Origin: Streptomyces sp. NBC_00683
GTDB taxonomy: Bacteria; Actinomycetota; Actinomycetes; Streptomycetales; Streptomycetaceae
Direction: 5' to 3'
NCBI RefSeq assembly: GCF_036226745.1
Contig: NZ_CP109013.1
Location: 868,001 to 932,000, forward strand
Length of the DNA: 64,000 nt
Each line of letters begins with the position of its first letter. Within the stretch, counting starts at the first letter, position 1. A program made the translations under genes and the position numbers. Below the pieces are notes generated by a model that saw only the letters and a list, made by a program, of their open reading frames with translations, was not told the origin of the DNA and searched no databases. Positions 1-9,302 of this stretch are shown here, in pieces.

Positions 1-348
1 GTACACCAGCTTGGGGTTGCGGGCCAGACAGGCCTCGGGGCCGAGGCCCAGGCGTTCGGTGACGCCGGGGCGGAAGCCCTCGATGAGCGCGTCGGCGGTG
101 TCGATGACGGCCCGTACGGCCTCGGCGCCCGCCGGGTCCTTGAGGTCGAGGGTGACCGAGCGGCGGTTGCGGTGCAGGATCGGGTGACCGGAGGCACGGC
201 CTGCCTCGGCCGGCCGGTCGATACGGATCACCTCCGCGCCCTGGTCGGCGAGCAGCATGCCGGCGAAGGGGCCGGGGCCGATACCGCCGAGTTCGACGAC
301 GCGGATGCCCGCAAGCGGTCCGACTGCGGTGGAGGGAACGGTACTCAA
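1..348 (-). CDS. CaiB/BaiF-family CoA transferase, partial (N-terminus only)
   Basis: Family III CoA transferase or alpha-methylacyl-CoA racemase-like protein. It would move CoA between acids, or epimerise 2-methylacyl-CoA, in the cytoplasm. About 116 N-terminal residues are present; the rest lies beyond the left edge. The start of the family fold is clear: [17 protein letters not shown], then [15 protein letters not shown] and [16 protein letters not shown]. No ATG is available, and a TTG at 346-348 gives the standard family N-terminus, so I chose it; the ribosome site is weak. It lies 140 bp downstream of the acyl-CoA dehydrogenase on the same strand with a hairpin between them, so both probably serve the same acyl-CoA pathway. 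The exact substrate cannot be read from this fragment. Confidence 0.85.
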   Translation of the reverse strand, partial: MSTVPSTAVGPLAGIRVVELGGIGPGPFAGMLLADQGAEVIRIDRPAEAGRASGHPILHRNRRSVTLDLKDPAGAEAVRAVIDTADALIEGFRPGVTERLGLGPEACLARNPKLVY

Positions 349-397
349 GGGAATCTCTGCTTTCCGGGTGGCGTTTTCCGCGTGACGTTCGAAGCAC

Positions 398-434
398 ACC
401 GGCCGCCCCGCAGGGGGTGCGCGGGGCGGCCGGT
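398..434 (-). terminator. GC-rich hairpin after the acyl-CoA dehydrogenase
   Basis: Perfect 14-bp inverted repeat (arms accggccgccccgc at 398-411 and its complement at 421-434) around a 9-base loop. It sits between the end of the dehydrogenase and the CoA transferase start. No T-run follows, so it may terminate or only attenuate read-through. Confidence 0.55.
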
Positions 435-488
435 CACCCTGGCCGCCCCGTCGGGGGAACCCGGGGCTGCCAGGGAGAAAAGGTGGAC

Positions 489-1646
489 CTACAGACCGAG
501 GTCCTTCGCGATGATCGTCTTCATGACCTCGCTGGTGCCGCCGTAGATCCGCGAAACGCGGGTGTCGGCGTACAGCCGGGCGATCGGGTATTCCAGCATG
601 TAGCCGTAACCACCGTGCAGTTGGAGGCACTTGTCGATCACGCGGCCTGCGACCTCGGTGCCGAACAGCTTGATCTTCGCCGCGTCCGCGCCGGTCAGTT
701 CGCCGGAGTCGTCGAGCTCGATGCCCTTGTCGACCATGGCCTGGAGTGCCTCGACCTCGGCCGCGCACTCGGCCAGCACGAACTTGGTGTTCTGGAAGGC
801 GGCCACGGGCTTGCCGAAGACCTGGCGCTCCGACACGTACGCGCGGGCGAAGCCGATCGCGGCCGTGGCCGTGGCGACGGCGCCGACACCGATCGAGAGC
901 CGCTCACGGGGCAGGTTCCGGCCGAGGTAGGAGAAGCCCTTGTCCTGCTCCCCGAGCAGGTTCTCCACCGGGACCCTGACGTCGGCGAAGGACAGTTCGG
1001 AGGTGTCGGAGGACCGCAGGCCGATCTTGTCCAGCTTGCGGCCGTACGCGAAGCCCTCGCTGTCCGTCGGGACGACCAGGAGGCTGAGGCCGTGGCGGCG
1101 GTCCTCGGCGGTGGCCGCCGAGGTGCGGGCGGCGACGACGCACAGTTCGGAGTTGCGGGCGCCGGTGATGAACGTCTTGGAACCGTTGAGTACGTAGTGC
1201 GTGCCGTCCTCGGAGAGCTTGGCCGTGGTGCGGATACCCGCCAGGTCCGAGCCCGTGCCGGGCTCGGTCATGGCGATGGACAGCATGGTGTCGCCTGCGG
1301 CGATACCTGGGAGCCAGCGCTTCCGCTGCTCGTCGTCGGCGAGGTCCAGCAGGTACGGCAGGACGATGCCGGTGGAGACGCCGTAGTGGCCGAAGGAGAC
1401 CGCGGCGAGGGCGCATTCCTCGTTGATGATGACCTGGTACTTGTAGCTGGTCTCGCCCGCACCCCCGAACTCCTCGGGTATGTCGAAGCCCATCACACCG
1501 AGCGCGCCGAGCTTGCGGAACAGGTCGCGGTCGACGAGGTTGTCGTGCTCCCACTGCTCGAAGTGAGGCTTCACCTCCTTGGCGATGAAGTCGCGGATCA
1601 TCGCCCGGAAGGCTTCGTGGTCCTCGTTGTAGATGGTGCGCTTCAT
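489..1646 (-). CDS. Acyl-CoA dehydrogenase
   Basis: FAD-dependent alpha,beta-dehydrogenation of an acyl-CoA thioester, passing electrons to ETF. The 385 residues match the usual single-domain length. Helical N-domain, then the FAD/substrate signatures [13 protein letters not shown] and [12 protein letters not shown], and C-terminal [19 protein letters not shown] and [10 protein letters not shown]. The base position used by medium-chain enzymes (YEGT) is Gly here, and an ERL motif (LPRERLSIG) sits where isovaleryl-type enzymes carry their catalytic Glu, which suggests a branched or short substrate (inference). It is flanked by an MFS transporter upstream and a CoA transferase downstream on the same strand, consistent with uptake, activation and oxidation of an organic acid. 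Its 414-bp upstream gap carries palindromic sites. Confidence 0.93.
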   Translation of the reverse strand: MKRTIYNEDHEAFRAMIRDFIAKEVKPHFEQWEHDNLVDRDLFRKLGALGVMGFDIPEEFGGAGETSYKYQVIINEECALAAVSFGHYGVSTGIVLPYLLDLADDEQRKRWLPGIAAGDTMLSIAMTEPGTGSDLAGIRTTAKLSEDGTHYVLNGSKTFITGARNSELCVVAARTSAATAEDRRHGLSLLVVPTDSEGFAYGRKLDKIGLRSSDTSELSFADVRVPVENLLGEQDKGFSYLGRNLPRERLSIGVGAVATATAAIGFARAYVSERQVFGKPVAAFQNTKFVLAECAAEVEALQAMVDKGIELDDSGELTGADAAKIKLFGTEVAGRVIDKCLQLHGGYGYMLEYPIARLYADTRVSRIYGGTSEVMKTIIAKDLGL

Positions 1647-1807
1647 GTGCCAGTCCCTGGTTGTCGTAGTCGGAGGCCGAAGAAGGCGGGTTCAGCGGAC
1701 CGGCGGATCACGGTGCCCGGCGGCCCTTGGGGCCTCCACGTCGCTGTGGACGAAATCGGCCCGTCCGGTGGCCCGGGCGCCACCGGTGGTGCCGGGGGCC
1801 GAAGTGG

Positions 1808-1874
1808 TACTGGAGTCCGAGGGGAACGCCCTCTGCCTGACGGATCCACCCGTCAGGACTCCAGTTACTGGAGA
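1808..1874. promoter_or_regulatory. Cluster of inverted repeats upstream of the acyl-CoA dehydrogenase
   Basis: In the 1647-2060 gap there is an 8-bp inverted repeat (CCTGACGG/CCGTCAGG, 1836-1857). It is followed immediately by CTCCAG-TTA-CTGGAG (1859-1873), and a third half-site (TACTGGAGT) lies at 1808-1816. The recurring CTCCAGT half-site suggests binding of a dimeric regulator at the dehydrogenase promoter; the two TetR/PucR regulators nearby are candidates (inference). Nothing else is seen in this gap. Confidence 0.45.
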
Positions 1875-2060
1875 TTCACTTTCTTTCTTATCTCGCCAGC
1901 TGTCAAGCCACTCTCTGCGGTGAGAATCGGTTTCCAGCTCCTCACTCTCACCTGTCGCGACCACCCCGCGCACGCCTGCGCCCGCCACGAACGACATCCG
2001 CGCGGCAGGCACAGGCTGCACGGCGGCGCACCCGGCCGTCCGGGAGGTCCGCCCGCAGAG

Positions 2061-3392
2061 TCAGGCCTCGGCGGCGAGCTTGGCCACATCCCTGTCCGGG
2101 TCGACCAGCAGCAGTGCCGCGACCGCCCCGATGATCATCGTGACGCCGAGAACCAGGAAGCCGTCGCCGTATCCGAGGGCAACCGAATCGCCCGAGGCGA
2201 CGAGCTTGCCGAGCACGAGCGGGGCGACGACACCGCCGAGGCTGTAGACGGCGGTGATGATGCCGAAGACCATGCCGCGCTGCTTGGCCGGCGCGATGTC
2301 GGCAATACCCGCGTAGGCAACTCCGTAGCCGGCGGAGTTCAGTGAGGCGCCCAGGATGATCATCACCATCTGCGGAGTGCCTTGGTCCAGCATGGACATG
2401 CCGATGCTGCACACACCCGCGACGAGGACCAGCGCGGCGGGCAGCAGGCCGCGGGTGATCCGGTTGCTGACTCCTCGCCTGGTCATGACGGTGGAGATCA
2501 CGCCGACGAGGAGCACCGAGACCACGGCGCCGATATAGGGCAGCGAGGCGAGATTGCCGGCCGTTTCGGCGTCGTACCCCAGGCCCTCCTGCAGGTAGAG
2601 CGGAAGCCAGCTGACCTTGACCGCGGTGTAGGCGTACGCGACGAAGAACAGCAGCGAGATGCCGATGAGGGTCCCCGTACGGAACAGCCTGCCCAGCGGC
2701 ACCCGCTCGGGCAGAGCCGGCCGCGACCCGCCCTCGCCGGGCCCGTGTCCGGCCGACGCCCCCTCCGGCCCCGACCGGCCCCAGACCAGCCACAGCGCCG
2801 CGATCACCAGGCCGAAGGCAGCCAGCACGCCGAACGCCGCATGCCAGGAGTAGTGGGTGATGACGGCGGTGAGCACCGGGTTCGCGATGACGGGGCCGAT
2901 GCCGGCACCGGCCACCACGACCGAGCTCGGGATGGCACGCCTGTGCGCCGGGAACCAGGAGTGGGCGACCTGCATCGCGAGAGCCGCCGTGGGCCCCTCC
3001 GCGAAGCCGAGCAGCACCCGGCAGAGGACGACGACCGTGAAGCCGACCTGCGCGGTCATCGGGGCGAGGGTGAGCGCCCACAGTCCGGCGATGCCGGCGA
3101 GCAGCCAGCGCGCCCGGACCTTGCCACCGAGCCATCCGCCGAGGATGCAGCCGACGGCGAACAGCCAGAAGAAGCTGCTCTGGATAACGCCGAACTGGGC
3201 GTTGTCCAGACCCAGTTCCTTCTTCATCCCGACGCCTGCCAGGCCCACGACGACCTTGTCGGCGTAGTTGACGACCATCAGACACACAAGCAGCGCGACC
3301 ACGATCCACGCTCTGCGTTTCACCGACGCGTCGGACATCCGCACCCCGTCCGCCGGAACGGAACCGGGCGCTTCCTGTTGATCAACAGCCAT
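2061..3392 (-). CDS. MFS transporter, anion:cation symporter type
   Basis: Twelve-helix major facilitator permease, 443 residues, probably importing an organic anion by proton symport. Helix 1 carries NYADKVVVG, the position where ACS-family (galactonate/phthalate type) members have the N-Y-x-D-R/K motif. The helix 2-3 loop reads GGWLGGKVRARW and helix 4 has GFAEGPTAALAM, also typical of that family. The start at 3392 is fixed by a strong AAGGAGGT site in front of the ATG. It is transcribed towards the dehydrogenase and CoA transferase and is divergent from the PucR-type regulator, so it is the likely uptake step of this catabolic unit. Substrate not deducible; an aromatic or sugar acid is plausible. 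Confidence 0.85.
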   Translation of the reverse strand: MAVDQQEAPGSVPADGVRMSDASVKRRAWIVVALLVCLMVVNYADKVVVGLAGVGMKKELGLDNAQFGVIQSSFFWLFAVGCILGGWLGGKVRARWLLAGIAGLWALTLAPMTAQVGFTVVVLCRVLLGFAEGPTAALAMQVAHSWFPAHRRAIPSSVVVAGAGIGPVIANPVLTAVITHYSWHAAFGVLAAFGLVIAALWLVWGRSGPEGASAGHGPGEGGSRPALPERVPLGRLFRTGTLIGISLLFFVAYAYTAVKVSWLPLYLQEGLGYDAETAGNLASLPYIGAVVSVLLVGVISTVMTRRGVSNRITRGLLPAALVLVAGVCSIGMSMLDQGTPQMVMIILGASLNSAGYGVAYAGIADIAPAKQRGMVFGIITAVYSLGGVVAPLVLGKLVASGDSVALGYGDGFLVLGVTMIIGAVAALLLVDPDRDVAKLAAEA

Positions 3393-3610
3393 GAGGACCT
3401 CCTTGGTACGGACATCGACGTGGCTGCGAAGTGAATCACCCCTAACACGGTCCTACAAGAGACGCATGGGAAACACCTTGGTTACTCGTCATTCACAACC
3501 GAGGGTCTCAAATCGGTAAAACTAACCCCTAGGGATCGCTATACATGGACACCGGAGTTAGGTTTCATTAACTTGACGCGCCGACGGAGACGCTGCGACC
3601 TCCCCTCGTA

Positions 3611-3628
3611 ACCGGACTTCCGTCCGGT
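3611..3628. promoter_or_regulatory. Inverted repeat between MFS gene and PucR-type regulator
   Basis: Perfect 7-bp inverted repeat ACCGGAC-TTCC-GTCCGGT just upstream of the regulator's ribosome site, in the 257-bp divergent promoter region. It could be an autoregulatory operator or a leader hairpin. Confidence 0.4.
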
Positions 3629-3649
3629 GTCGCACACGCGGAGGTGACA

Positions 3650-4921
3650 GTGGACCAGCCCCGTTCCCGACTGCCTGCCCGAATGCCTGCCCAGTTGGCG
3701 CATCCGGCCCACCGGCCGGCCGGACTCTCGCGGGAGACCCCCAAGCAGGGCGCCGAGGACGTCCTCTCGCACGCGGCACAGCTGCTGCAGCGGCGGTTGC
3801 CCGCTTTCGCGGAGTCGGCGCTCGCCCGGCTCCGGAGCGCCAGCACCTACTACGGGAACCCGCTTCTCGAACCCCCGGATCTGCGCGAGTCGGCCCACAC
3901 CGCGCTCGAATGCTTCATCAGCGGGATGATCGTGACGCACCGGGTGTCGGAGTCCGGGGAGTACGCCTGGTCCACGGGACGCAAACGCGCCGAGGAAGGC
4001 GTCCCCCTCCAGGCAGTCCTGCACGCATACCGCATCGGTGGTGAGGAGACCTGGGACGCCCTGGTCTCGGTCGTCATGCAGGACTGCCCGGACCAGAGCC
4101 ACCTCATGGCGTTCGCCGCCACCGATGTGTGGCGCCGGATCGACCGGGACACGGCACTGGTGATCGAGTCGCACCGGCGCACCGGCTCCGCAACTCCCGA
4201 CGACGGTCGCAAGCGCCGTCCCCTACTGAAGATGCTGCTGCGGGGAGCCACCGACGTGACGCACGTGTCGGCCTTCGCCGTGGCGCTCGGCCTGCCGTTG
4301 CATGCCCGGTACGCGGTGGTGCGACTGCGCGGACCGGCAGCGGAGCGGTCCGCTTCCGCGCCGGCCCACGAGATCCACGAAGGACTCGAACTGCACTGGT
4401 GCCCCGCGGAGGACGGAATGGCCGTGGTGGCCCTGCTGGGCGACCACTCCGTCAGCGATCTCGCGCGGGTGATCCCCACAGGCCCCGGAATGCGGGGCGG
4501 GATCAGCACCGCCGTGTCCGGTCTCATGGAGGTGGGACGGGCCCGGGAGTTCGCGGAGCTCGCCCTGGACAGCTGCACGACGGACGGCGAACTCGCCCAG
4601 CTGTCGGACCGGATGCCTGGCGCGTTCGTTCTGCTACGCCCCGATTTGGCGCGAGAGTTCGCGGTCCAGGTCCTCGGCCCCGTGCTGGCGACGGAGCCGG
4701 TCGAACGGGAGCAGCTGCTGTCCACGCTCGCTGCCTGGCTGGACTGCCAGGGCTCGACGGAGGAGGCGCGCAAACTGCTCTACTGCCATCGCAACACGGT
4801 GCTCAACCGCCTGCGCCGCCTGGAACGGCTCACCGGCCGCCTGCTGGCGCGCCCCCGCGACGTGGTGGATCTGTCACTTGCCCTGGACGCGCACCGGGCC
4901 GGACTCCGCGACATGAGTTAG
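3650..4921 (+). CDS. PucR/CdaR-type transcriptional regulator
   Basis: Regulator of about 423 residues. The C-terminal 60 residues hold the PucR-family helix-turn-helix: EEARKLLYCHRNTVLNRLRR, then LERLTGRLL and a DVVDLSLALDAHR tail. The central part (about residues 190-340) matches the GGDEF-like domain usual in these proteins, and the N-terminal helical region would be the sensor. A GGAGG at 3640-3644 favours the GTG at 3650; the in-frame GTG at 3644 overlaps that site and is unlikely. It is divergent from the MFS transporter gene and probably controls the transporter/acyl-CoA genes in response to their substrate (inference). Confidence 0.87.
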   Translation: MDQPRSRLPARMPAQLAHPAHRPAGLSRETPKQGAEDVLSHAAQLLQRRLPAFAESALARLRSASTYYGNPLLEPPDLRESAHTALECFISGMIVTHRVSESGEYAWSTGRKRAEEGVPLQAVLHAYRIGGEETWDALVSVVMQDCPDQSHLMAFAATDVWRRIDRDTALVIESHRRTGSATPDDGRKRRPLLKMLLRGATDVTHVSAFAVALGLPLHARYAVVRLRGPAAERSASAPAHEIHEGLELHWCPAEDGMAVVALLGDHSVSDLARVIPTGPGMRGGISTAVSGLMEVGRAREFAELALDSCTTDGELAQLSDRMPGAFVLLRPDLAREFAVQVLGPVLATEPVEREQLLSTLAAWLDCQGSTEEARKLLYCHRNTVLNRLRRLERLTGRLLARPRDVVDLSLALDAHRAGLRDMS

Positions 4922-5034
4922 CAGGAAATTACTTATGGGCTGAACCATCCCGTTCCAGCGTATGTCGCGTCCAGACATGACGTAAGCACTCGATCACAAA
5001 GGGACGACCCTTGCGGTACCGTTGCCCACAGTGA

Positions 5035-5051
5035 ACAACGTTGTCGACAAC
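5035..5051. promoter_or_regulatory. Overlapping perfect palindromes upstream of the TetR gene
   Basis: ACAACGTTGT (5035-5044) overlaps the 12-bp perfect palindrome GTTGTCGACAAC (5040-5051), about 70 bp before the regulator's start. The position and form fit a TetR operator, probably autoregulatory. Confidence 0.55.
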
Positions 5052-5120
5052 TGAATCGCTGATACTTTGAATGGTCGGCTGCCCGCAACGACGGCGGGCG
5101 ACAGCGAGGGGCGGACACAG

Positions 5121-6323
5121 ATGCAGACGGAAGTCTCGGGGCGCACGACCGCGCGACGGCCCCCCGACCGCAAGGCGCGGATCGTTGCCGCCGCAGCCGA
5201 TCTCTTCCGCGAGCACGGATATCACAACGTCTCGGTCACCGATGTGGCTGCCGCGGTCGGCATCACCGCCCCCGCGCTCTACCGGCACTTCCGGGGCAAG
5301 CCGGACCTGCTGCTCCAGGTGGTGCAGCGCACGATCGCCGCGGTCTCGCAATCGGTGGAGGAGTCGGCCGACCTCGAGAGCTACCTCCGTTCTTCGGCGG
5401 CCCAGGCCCTGGAGCGCCGCGGCTCGGCGGTTCTGTGGCAGCGCGAGGCGCGCCATCTGCCCACGGAGAGCCGCGAGGAACTGCGGCACACCCTGGGCGA
5501 CATCGCAGGCCGGCTCGGCGCGCTGGTGCACGCCGAACGTCCCGAGCTGGAGGACCCCGACCTTCAGCTGCTGTCCTGGGCCGTGCTGTCGGTCTACGGA
5601 TCCGTCTCCTGGCACCGTACATCTCTGCCCAGGCGCCGCTTCGAGGACCTGCTCTACCGTCTCGCCCGCGCCACGGCGGACTGCCCCCTGGGCACCCGGC
5701 CTACGGCACCGGACAAGGCCGTGCCCCCCACCGGCGACTACGCCGGACTCGCCGTGTCCCGGCGCGAGGAGATCCTCGTCGAGGCGATCCGCCTCTTCGA
5801 CGAACGGGGCTTTCAGTCGGTCAGCACCGACGACATCGGCGAGGCTGCCGGAGCGTCAGGTCCCAGCATCTACAAGCACTTCCCCACCAAGAGCGATCTG
5901 CTTGTCGCCGCCGTCCTCCGGGGCGGTGAGCAGCGCAGGGCCGGCACGGCACAGGCGCTTGCCCAGGCCGGCACCCCGAGCGAGAGCGTGGACCGCCTGC
6001 TGCGCTCGTACATCGAATTCGCCCTGGACCAGAGCCACTTGCTGGGCCTGCTGATCGGGGAGCTCAGCCAGCTCCCCGAGAAGGAGCGCAAGGCTGCCCG
6101 CCAGGCACAGCGCGAATACCTCGCACTCTGGGTGCACCTGCTCGGTGATGTCAGGCCCGGACTCGACACCGCCGAGGCCAAGATCGTCGTCATGGCGGTG
6201 CTGACCGTCATCGACAACGCCGCCCGTACGGCCCGCCTCGGCCGGCGCCCCGATGTCTCCGACCGGCTGGCCGAGATCGGTACGGCCATGCTGCTGGCCG
6301 GAAGCGTGGGCGCAGCCTCGTAG
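5121..6323 (+). CDS. Double-headed TetR-family regulator (two complete TetR units)
   Basis: A 400-residue protein about twice the usual TetR length. The first helix-turn-helix spans residues 18-64 (ITAPALYRHFRGKPDLL) and the second residues 215-262 (ASGPSIYKHFPTKSDLL). Each is followed by its own helical ligand-binding region. The ATG at 5121 follows a GAGGGG site; the reading frame stays open back to a TTG at 5067, but that extension has no TetR character. One chain may act as a pseudo-dimer or bind two operators. An unusual overlapping palindrome lies just upstream. Such tandem regulators in actinomycetes are often near fatty-acid or acyl-CoA genes, which fits the neighbours (family knowledge plus inference). 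Confidence 0.9.
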   Translation: MQTEVSGRTTARRPPDRKARIVAAAADLFREHGYHNVSVTDVAAAVGITAPALYRHFRGKPDLLLQVVQRTIAAVSQSVEESADLESYLRSSAAQALERRGSAVLWQREARHLPTESREELRHTLGDIAGRLGALVHAERPELEDPDLQLLSWAVLSVYGSVSWHRTSLPRRRFEDLLYRLARATADCPLGTRPTAPDKAVPPTGDYAGLAVSRREEILVEAIRLFDERGFQSVSTDDIGEAAGASGPSIYKHFPTKSDLLVAAVLRGGEQRRAGTAQALAQAGTPSESVDRLLRSYIEFALDQSHLLGLLIGELSQLPEKERKAARQAQREYLALWVHLLGDVRPGLDTAEAKIVVMAVLTVIDNAARTARLGRRPDVSDRLAEIGTAMLLAGSVGAAS

Positions 6324-6424
6324 AGCGGCGTCCCGGGGGTGCCCGTGCGGTGGCAGGCCCAATTTCCGCCGCCTAGCCTTGGGGAAGTCAGGGGGACCTC
6401 CATGGGGGCGATGAGGAGCCTGAA

Positions 6425-7117
6425 ATGGCTGACAATCCCACAGTGGTGCTCGTTCACGGCTTCTGGGGTGGTGCGGCCCATTGGGCCAAGGCCATCCTCG
6501 AACTGAGGGACCGGGGCTTCACCTCGCTGCTCGCCGTGGAGAACCCGCTCACTTCCCTGTCCGACGACGCCGAGCGGACCCGCAAGATGGTCCGGCAGGT
6601 CGACGGTCCCGTCCTTCTGGTGGGCCACTCCTACGGTGGTGCGGTCATCACCGAAGCCGGAGATCTGCCGAACGTGAGCGGACTCGTGTACATCGCCGCG
6701 TTCGCACCCGACGCCGGGGAGAGTCCCGGGCAGATGAGCCAGGAGATCCCTCCGGCGGCGATCGACAATCTCGCCCCCGACTCCGACGGCTATCTGTGGA
6801 TCGCCCAGGACAAGTTCCACGAGAGCTTCTGCCAGGACCTGCCCGCGGACGAGGCGCTGGTCATGGCCGTCACCCAGAAGGCCCCGCTCGCCTCGACCTT
6901 CGGCGACAGCGTGACGGCACCCGCCTGGCGCAAGAAGCCCTCCTGGTACCAGCTGTCGAAGAACGACCGCATGATCAACCCGGACAACCAGCGCCGCATG
7001 GTCGAGCGCATGGCTCTGCGTGGCCACATCGAACTCGACGCCGGCCACGCGTCCCTGGCCTCGCAGCCCGGCCCGGTGGCGGACCTGATCGCCGAGGCGG
7101 CCGCGGCCGTACGGTGA
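6425..7117 (+). CDS. Alpha/beta hydrolase (esterase type)
   Basis: Small cytoplasmic serine hydrolase, 230 residues. VLVHGFWGGAAHW supplies the oxyanion strand, GHSYGG the nucleophile Ser elbow, and GHASLASQPG near the C-terminus the catalytic His. The absence of a long cap resembles the salicylate-esterase / hydroxynitrile-lyase-like subgroup. A GAGGAG ribosome site precedes the ATG by 7 bases. It lies 100 bp after the tandem TetR gene on the same strand and ends before a strong terminator, so it may be that regulator's operon partner. Substrate unknown. Confidence 0.87.
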   Translation: MADNPTVVLVHGFWGGAAHWAKAILELRDRGFTSLLAVENPLTSLSDDAERTRKMVRQVDGPVLLVGHSYGGAVITEAGDLPNVSGLVYIAAFAPDAGESPGQMSQEIPPAAIDNLAPDSDGYLWIAQDKFHESFCQDLPADEALVMAVTQKAPLASTFGDSVTAPAWRKKPSWYQLSKNDRMINPDNQRRMVERMALRGHIELDAGHASLASQPGPVADLIAEAAAAVR

Positions 7118-7575
7118 GGGCCGCCCCGGCGAGGGGCGGCGACGAGCCCCCTCTCCCCGTTCGGGGCTCCTCAGAACACCAGTGACGACAGACTGCCGAT
7201 CGCCGATCGCTCATCCAGAGTTGAGCCGCTGCCCGGAACGCCCGTGAGGGCCGTTCCGGGCAGCGGCGTTTTCCGCGCGTCGGCTGTGACCCGTCCTAGG
7301 TGAACGGCTGCCGCGTGGGACCGGACACACGATTCGCGCGCGCCCCGTCCCCCGGCCCCGTGGGCTCTGGACTCCGCACCCGCACGCCCCGCATGCTGCG
7401 ACCCTCCGGCCCGCTCACCTGCGATGCAGCCGGATCCCGGATCGCTCGCCAACACGGACCCCACGCCTTCGGGCCGCGCCCCGGCGTCGCGTCACCGCGC
7501 GACGCGGGCCGCACGACAGCCCGGCGAGTTCTCTCACCGTCCACCACCTCGTACTGCCGAAGAGAGCGTGCGCGC
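7118..7575. other. 458-bp intergenic region before the liv-type operon
   Basis: It contains the terminator at 7225-7267 and the leader of the ABC operon. The reading frame of livF stays open upstream to 7300, but that part is composition-driven and carries no recognisable protein. No other feature seen. Confidence 0.5.
7225..7267 (+). terminator. Strong rho-independent-like terminator
   Basis: Perfect 16-bp stem (GCCGCTGCCCGGAACG and its complement) with an 11-base loop followed by GTTTT. It ends the TetR/hydrolase unit. Confidence 0.85.
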
Positions 7576-8424
7576 ATGAGCCCATCCCCCTCGATCCCAC
7601 CGCCCGTCCCGCCCCCGGACGGTCTCGAGGTCCGGTCGTTGTCCGTGGTCTACGGGCGCTCGTTGACGGCACTGCACGACGTGTCGCTGAGCGTCCCCGC
7701 CGGTGGCATCGTCGCCCTGCTGGGAGCCAATGGGGCAGGAAAGTCCACCCTGCTGCGCGCCGTTTCCGGCACCCTGCCGCTGCATGCGGGGGGTGTCACC
7801 CGGGGCTCCGTCTCCTTCGCCGGAGCGCAGCTGACGGGCCGCGCACCGGCGGACATCGTCGCCGCGGGAGTGGTGCAGGTCCCCGAGGGGCGACGGGTCT
7901 TCACCGGTCTGTCCGTGGAGGACAACCTCAGGGCCGGACGCCTCGGAGTCCGGCGCCGTGACCGTGCCGACGCCCGCCGTGCAGCTGAGGAGGTCTACGC
8001 CCTCTTCCCCGTACTGGCCCAGCGCCGCAGGCAGGCCGCCGGACTCCTCTCGGGAGGGGAACAGCAGATGCTGGCCATGGGCAGGGCTCTCATGGCACGC
8101 CCCGGGCTGTTGCTGCTGGACGAGCCCTCCCTGGGTCTCGCGCCCCTGATCGTGGCCCGGATCGCCGAGGTCGTCCGGCACATCCACGAGCAGGGCACGG
8201 GCGTGCTGCTGGTCGAGCAGAACGCAGCCCTCGCCCTGGAACTCGCCGACCACGCTTATGTCCTGGACGTCGGCCGGGTTCGCCTGGAAGGCCCTTCCGA
8301 CGAGCTGTCACGCTCCGACCAGGTCCGCCGCCTCTACCTGGGCGAGCAGCCGGCCGACGACGGCGGCGAAAGCGTCCGCACGACAGGCGAACCGGTGACC
8401 TCACTGAGCAGGTGGCCCCGGTGA
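7576..8424 (+). CDS. livF: Branched-chain-type ABC transporter ATPase (LivF-like)
   Basis: One of two ATPases energising uptake by the downstream permeases. 282 residues with Walker A GANGAGKST, signature LLSGGEQQMLAMGRAL, Walker B LLLLDEPSLGLAP and the LivF-typical VEQNAALALELADHAYVLDVGR. The ATG at 7576 (MSPSPSIPPP) begins just ahead of conserved sequence; the open frame upstream is not supported. First gene of a five-gene coupled operon in the order F-G-H-M-binding protein. The stop overlaps the livG start (GTGA). Confidence 0.93.
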   Translation: MSPSPSIPPPVPPPDGLEVRSLSVVYGRSLTALHDVSLSVPAGGIVALLGANGAGKSTLLRAVSGTLPLHAGGVTRGSVSFAGAQLTGRAPADIVAAGVVQVPEGRRVFTGLSVEDNLRAGRLGVRRRDRADARRAAEEVYALFPVLAQRRRQAAGLLSGGEQQMLAMGRALMARPGLLLLDEPSLGLAPLIVARIAEVVRHIHEQGTGVLLVEQNAALALELADHAYVLDVGRVRLEGPSDELSRSDQVRRLYLGEQPADDGGESVRTTGEPVTSLSRWPR

Positions 8425-9302
8425 TCCGAAATCGTCTGCGCAGGACAGCGTCCATGGGCGTTGCGCCCCCGGACGCCGAGGTGCCTGCCCTGATCGTCGA
8501 GGACGTCACCGTACGTTTCGCCGGGCTGACGGCCCTGGACAGCGTCGGGTTCACCGTGGAACCCGGGAGCATCCATGCACTCATCGGCCCCAACGGCGCA
8601 GGGAAGTCGTCCTGCTTCAACGTCCTGTCCGGCGTCTACCGCGCCGCCTCCGGCCGGGTGCTCTTCGGCGACACCGAGCTGACCGCCCTGGCCCCGCACC
8701 GGATCGCCGCACTCGGTGTGGCCAGGACCTTCCAGAACATCGTCCTCACCAAGGGCACGGTCGCGGACAACCTGATGCTGGGCCGGCACACCTTGACCCG
8801 TGCAGGCCTCGCCGCGTCCGCGCTCCGGCTTCCCGGCAGTGTGCGGGAGCAGCGGGAGCACCACGAAAGAGTGCGGGAGATAGCGGAGTTCACCGGCCTC
8901 GGCACCCAGGTCGACTCACCTGTCGGGCTGTTGCCGTACGGCGACCGCAAACGCGTCGAACTGGCCCGCGCCTTGTGCATGGAGCCCAGGCTGCTGCTCC
9001 TGGACGAACCGGTGGCGGGAATGAACACGGCCGAGCGTCTGGCCATGGCTCGCACCATCTCCCGGATCAGGGATGCCCTCGGTATCTCCGTCCTGATCGT
9101 CGAGCACGACATGGGGATGGTCATGCGGATGGCGGACGAGGTGACTGTCCTGGACTTCGGCCGGCGGATCGGCGGCGGGAGTCCGCAGGCCGTGCAGCAC
9201 GACCCGGCGGTCGTCCAGGCGTACCTGGGCGGCGCCCACTCCCCCGTCGACAGAGCGCCGGACGGTGGCGACGGCACATCGCACCTGGAGGAAGCCCGAT
9301 GA
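8421..9302 (+). CDS. livG: Branched-chain-type ABC transporter ATPase (LivG-like)
   Basis: Second ATPase of the importer. Walker A GPNGAGKSS, the LivG motif GVARTFQNI, a signature in the variant form LPYGDRKRVELARAL, Walker B LLLLDEPVAGMN and VEHDMGMVMRMADEVTVLDFG. The start is the GTG at 8421 overlapping the livF stop as GTGA; another in-frame GTG lies three codons upstream at 8412. The C-terminal BCA ABC extension (AYLGG) is present. Its stop overlaps livH as ATGA, so the two are translationally coupled. Confidence 0.93.
   Translation: MIRNRLRRTASMGVAPPDAEVPALIVEDVTVRFAGLTALDSVGFTVEPGSIHALIGPNGAGKSSCFNVLSGVYRAASGRVLFGDTELTALAPHRIAALGVARTFQNIVLTKGTVADNLMLGRHTLTRAGLAASALRLPGSVREQREHHERVREIAEFTGLGTQVDSPVGLLPYGDRKRVELARALCMEPRLLLLDEPVAGMNTAERLAMARTISRIRDALGISVLIVEHDMGMVMRMADEVTVLDFGRRIGGGSPQAVQHDPAVVQAYLGGAHSPVDRAPDGGDGTSHLEEAR

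Noticed and set aside
417..2345. 642-codon plus-strand frame
   Set aside because: Antisense of the acyl-CoA dehydrogenase and part of the MFS gene; no domain, typical high-GC shadow.
1948..3309. 453-codon minus-strand frame overlapping the MFS gene
   Set aside because: Arg/Gly/Ala-rich out-of-frame translation of the MFS gene.
7300..7575. N-terminal extension of LivF
   Set aside because: Frame open by composition only; similarity begins just after the ATG at 7576.
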